From contig NZ_JACIEB010000006.1 in assembly GCF_014196635.1 (NCBI RefSeq), positions 186,001 to 250,000 of the forward strand: a DNA stretch of 64,000 nt, written 5' to 3'. Positions 62,482 through 64,000 of this stretch are shown one piece after another. Origin of the DNA: Sphingobium fontiphilum (lineage in GTDB: Bacteria > Pseudomonadota > Alphaproteobacteria > Sphingomonadales > Sphingomonadaceae). The position numbers and the translations under genes were made by a program. The notes under the pieces are model-generated. The model did not search any database. It saw nothing but the letters and a program-made list of their open reading frames with translations, and had not been told where the DNA came from. Each line of letters begins with the position of its first letter. Within the stretch, counting starts at the first letter, position 1.

Positions 62482-64000
62482 ATGGTGGCTTTCCGATCCG
62501 AAAATGATGGCGGGTGGCGGGAAAGACTGGCCCGCGCCCTGCCCCTCATTTTGGGCTTCATGCTCGCTGGCGCGCTTGGCGCGTTGCTCTTTGGCGCCTC
62601 GACGGCGCAGGAAGATCATCAGCGCGCGCTCGACGCCCAGCGCCGCAGCATGGAGGTGATCGCTCTCGTTCGTCAGTTGGAGGCCACCACCGCACGCGCG
62701 GAAGCGACGCTGGCCCGCTATGTCATCAGCCTCGATCCCGATACCGGCCGTCTGTATCAGGCGCAATGGCGCGCGGCGGCCGGGCAATTGCGCAGCCTGG
62801 CCTATGCGACGCGCCGCTCGCCCGAACAACAGGCCAATGTCCGCGCCTTGCAGGTCGCCTTCGATGAGCGCGGCAAGCGGCTGGCGGAAATCGGCCTGCG
62901 CACCACGTACGACCAGAAAATGGCGGCGTTGGCGAAATTCCATGCCGCCGGAACATCGGACGACCTGCGCCGCATCATATTGTCGCTCGACCGGGTGAGC
63001 GCCACCGAGAAGCAGCGACTGGAAGAACGCAGCATGGCGGTGGATGCGGCGGGCGACCGCACCGTCCGCGTCAGCCAGACGTCCCGCCTTCTGGGGCTGA
63101 CGCTGCTGGCCTGCGTCCTTTTTGCCTTCTGGATCGCGCAGATCGCCTATAGCGAGCGCCGCAAGGCTAATAATGAAGCTGAAGCCGAAAGCGAACGCGC
63201 CGACCGGCTGGAAACGGCGGTGGCCCAGCGGACACAGGAATTGCGCGAGGCGAACGAAGCCCTGCGTCGCGAGGCCGCCGAGCGCGAAGCTGCCGAGGAA
63301 CATTTGCGTCAGGTGCACAAGCTGGACGCGGTGGGTCAGTTGACCGGCGGTATCGCCCATGATTTCAACAATATGCTGGCGGTCGTCGTCGGCGGTCTGG
63401 AACTCGCCCGGCGCAAGCTGCGGCTGAAACCCGACGACGCCGAACGCCATATCGACAACGCCATGGAGGGCGCATCTCGCGCGTCGGCGCTGACCCGGCG
63501 GCTGCTGGCCTTTGCCCGGTCCGAACCGCTGTTGCCCAGCGCGATTTCACCCGACGCTTTGCTGGAGGGCATGGCGGACCTGATCGACCGGACGATCGGC
63601 GACCAGATCATCGTCACGATCAACGGGCGGGCTGCCGGATGGCGCATCTTCGTCGACCGGCACCAGATGGAAAACGCCTTGCTGAACCTGTGCGTCAACG
63701 CCCGTGACGCCATGGACGGGCGCGGGACGCTGAGCATCGAAACCACGCAGGCGCCGCTGGCCGAGGCGGAGATCGGCGAGTGCCCGGCGGGCGACTATGT
63801 GCGGCTCACCGTCCGCGACACTGGCTGCGGCATGACGCCGCAGGTGCTGGCCCGCGTGTTCGAACCCTTTTTCACGACCAAGCCGGTGGGCAAGGGCACC
63901 GGCCTGGGGCTCAGCCAGATTTTCGGCTTCGTTCGCCAGAGTCATGGCGAAATCCGTATCGAATCCGAACCAGGACAGGGAACCGCCGTCCATATTTACC
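62482..64000 (+). CDS. sensor histidine kinase, incomplete at window edge
   Basis: Frame beginning ATG 62482 and still open at the last base, so the C terminus is missing. Membrane segments at about 20-40 and 205-222 enclose a periplasmic helical sensor part. A coiled coil follows, then the HisKA domain with H293 (TGGIAHDFNNMLAVVVGG) and ATPase motifs NALLNLCVNARDAMDG, DTGCGMTP and GKGTGLGLSQIFGF. The gene starts 70 bases after the SPT stop. A C-terminal receiver domain beyond the edge is possible but cannot be seen. Confidence 0.9.
   Translation, partial: MVAFRSENDGGWRERLARALPLILGFMLAGALGALLFGASTAQEDHQRALDAQRRSMEVIALVRQLEATTARAEATLARYVISLDPDTGRLYQAQWRAAAGQLRSLAYATRRSPEQQANVRALQVAFDERGKRLAEIGLRTTYDQKMAALAKFHAAGTSDDLRRIILSLDRVSATEKQRLEERSMAVDAAGDRTVRVSQTSRLLGLTLLACVLFAFWIAQIAYSERRKANNEAEAESERADRLETAVAQRTQELREANEALRREAAEREAAEEHLRQVHKLDAVGQLTGGIAHDFNNMLAVVVGGLELARRKLRLKPDDAERHIDNAMEGASRASALTRRLLAFARSEPLLPSAISPDALLEGMADLIDRTIGDQIIVTINGRAAGWRIFVDRHQMENALLNLCVNARDAMDGRGTLSIETTQAPLAEAEIGECPAGDYVRLTVRDTGCGMTPQVLARVFEPFFTTKPVGKGTGLGLSQIFGFVRQSHGEIRIESEPGQGTAVHIY

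Overview
The window is GC-rich, densely coded alphaproteobacterial chromosome and most likely comes from a sphingomonad (Sphingobium / Sphingomonas / Novosphingobium group). The best evidence is a soluble serine palmitoyltransferase paired with its own acyl carrier protein (60902-62411), the enzyme that starts the sphingolipids for which this family is named. Other alphaproteobacterial signs are an NDUFS4-type complex I subunit, a Tim44-like adaptor divergent from secB, a single bifunctional RelA/SpoT protein and many 4-base ATGA/GTGA overlaps between genes. Almost everything looks like conserved core genome. I see no phage, insertion sequence, CRISPR array or integron.

Layout. 1-8.9 kb: rplS and its terminator, a TonB-dependent receptor, an MHS-family transporter coupled to an rRNA methylase, a PuuD-like membrane protein, iron superoxide dismutase, a hemerythrin-like protein, a thioredoxin-fold ferredoxin and a J-domain protein. 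8.9-12 kb: a secreted TPR protein, the RNase P RNA gene and an AmpD-type amidase. 12-17.4 kb: a chemotaxis operon (cheA-cheW-cheY-cheB-cheR, minus strand) in which the start of cheW looks broken by one extra base. 17.6-27.4 kb: tRNA-Glu, recJ, a GGDEF/EAL protein, smr-mltA-tim44, then secB, murJ and trpS. 27.5-34.2 kb: a DUF4136 lipoprotein, an SDF-family symporter, a cytochrome b561-YceI fusion, a small phosphatase overlapping an ABC-F ATPase, tRNA-Tyr and rlmB. 34.2-43.7 kb: a lipoprotein, [2Fe-2S] ferredoxin, alkA, two DUF2807 proteins, an M28 peptidase, GNAT, rpmB, tadA, a large GT-C-like membrane protein, GtrA and a GST. 43.8-50.4 kb: a LytTR/LytS two-component pair, an HxlR regulator, rsh, grpE-hrcA and a pterin dehydratase. 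50.5-64 kb: a zincin, ccmAB, EamA, a JmjC-like cupin, chorismate mutase, polyprenyl synthase, TSUP, a SnoaL-like protein, hrpB, an NDUFS4-like protein, an orphan Pycsar-effector-like membrane protein, the ACP-SPT pair and a histidine kinase cut by the window edge.

Together the genes cover envelope biogenesis and stress (murJ, mltA, amidase, sphingolipid start, SodB, rsh, grpE/hrcA), translation (rplS, rpmB, two tRNAs, trpS, tadA, rlmB, rnpB) and behaviour (Che proteins, c-di-GMP protein, three sensor/regulator sets).

The most unusual structure is non-coding. Two copies of a ~150-base, three-hairpin palindromic element (19608-19761 and 54156-54300) each sit within a few bases of a gene's stop codon. 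They differ from each other mostly by paired, compensating changes, and one is flanked by a 9-base direct repeat. A third, shorter palindrome (42585-42630) looks like a dispersed repeat I recall from alphaproteobacteria. No intergenic stretch exceeds 300 bases.
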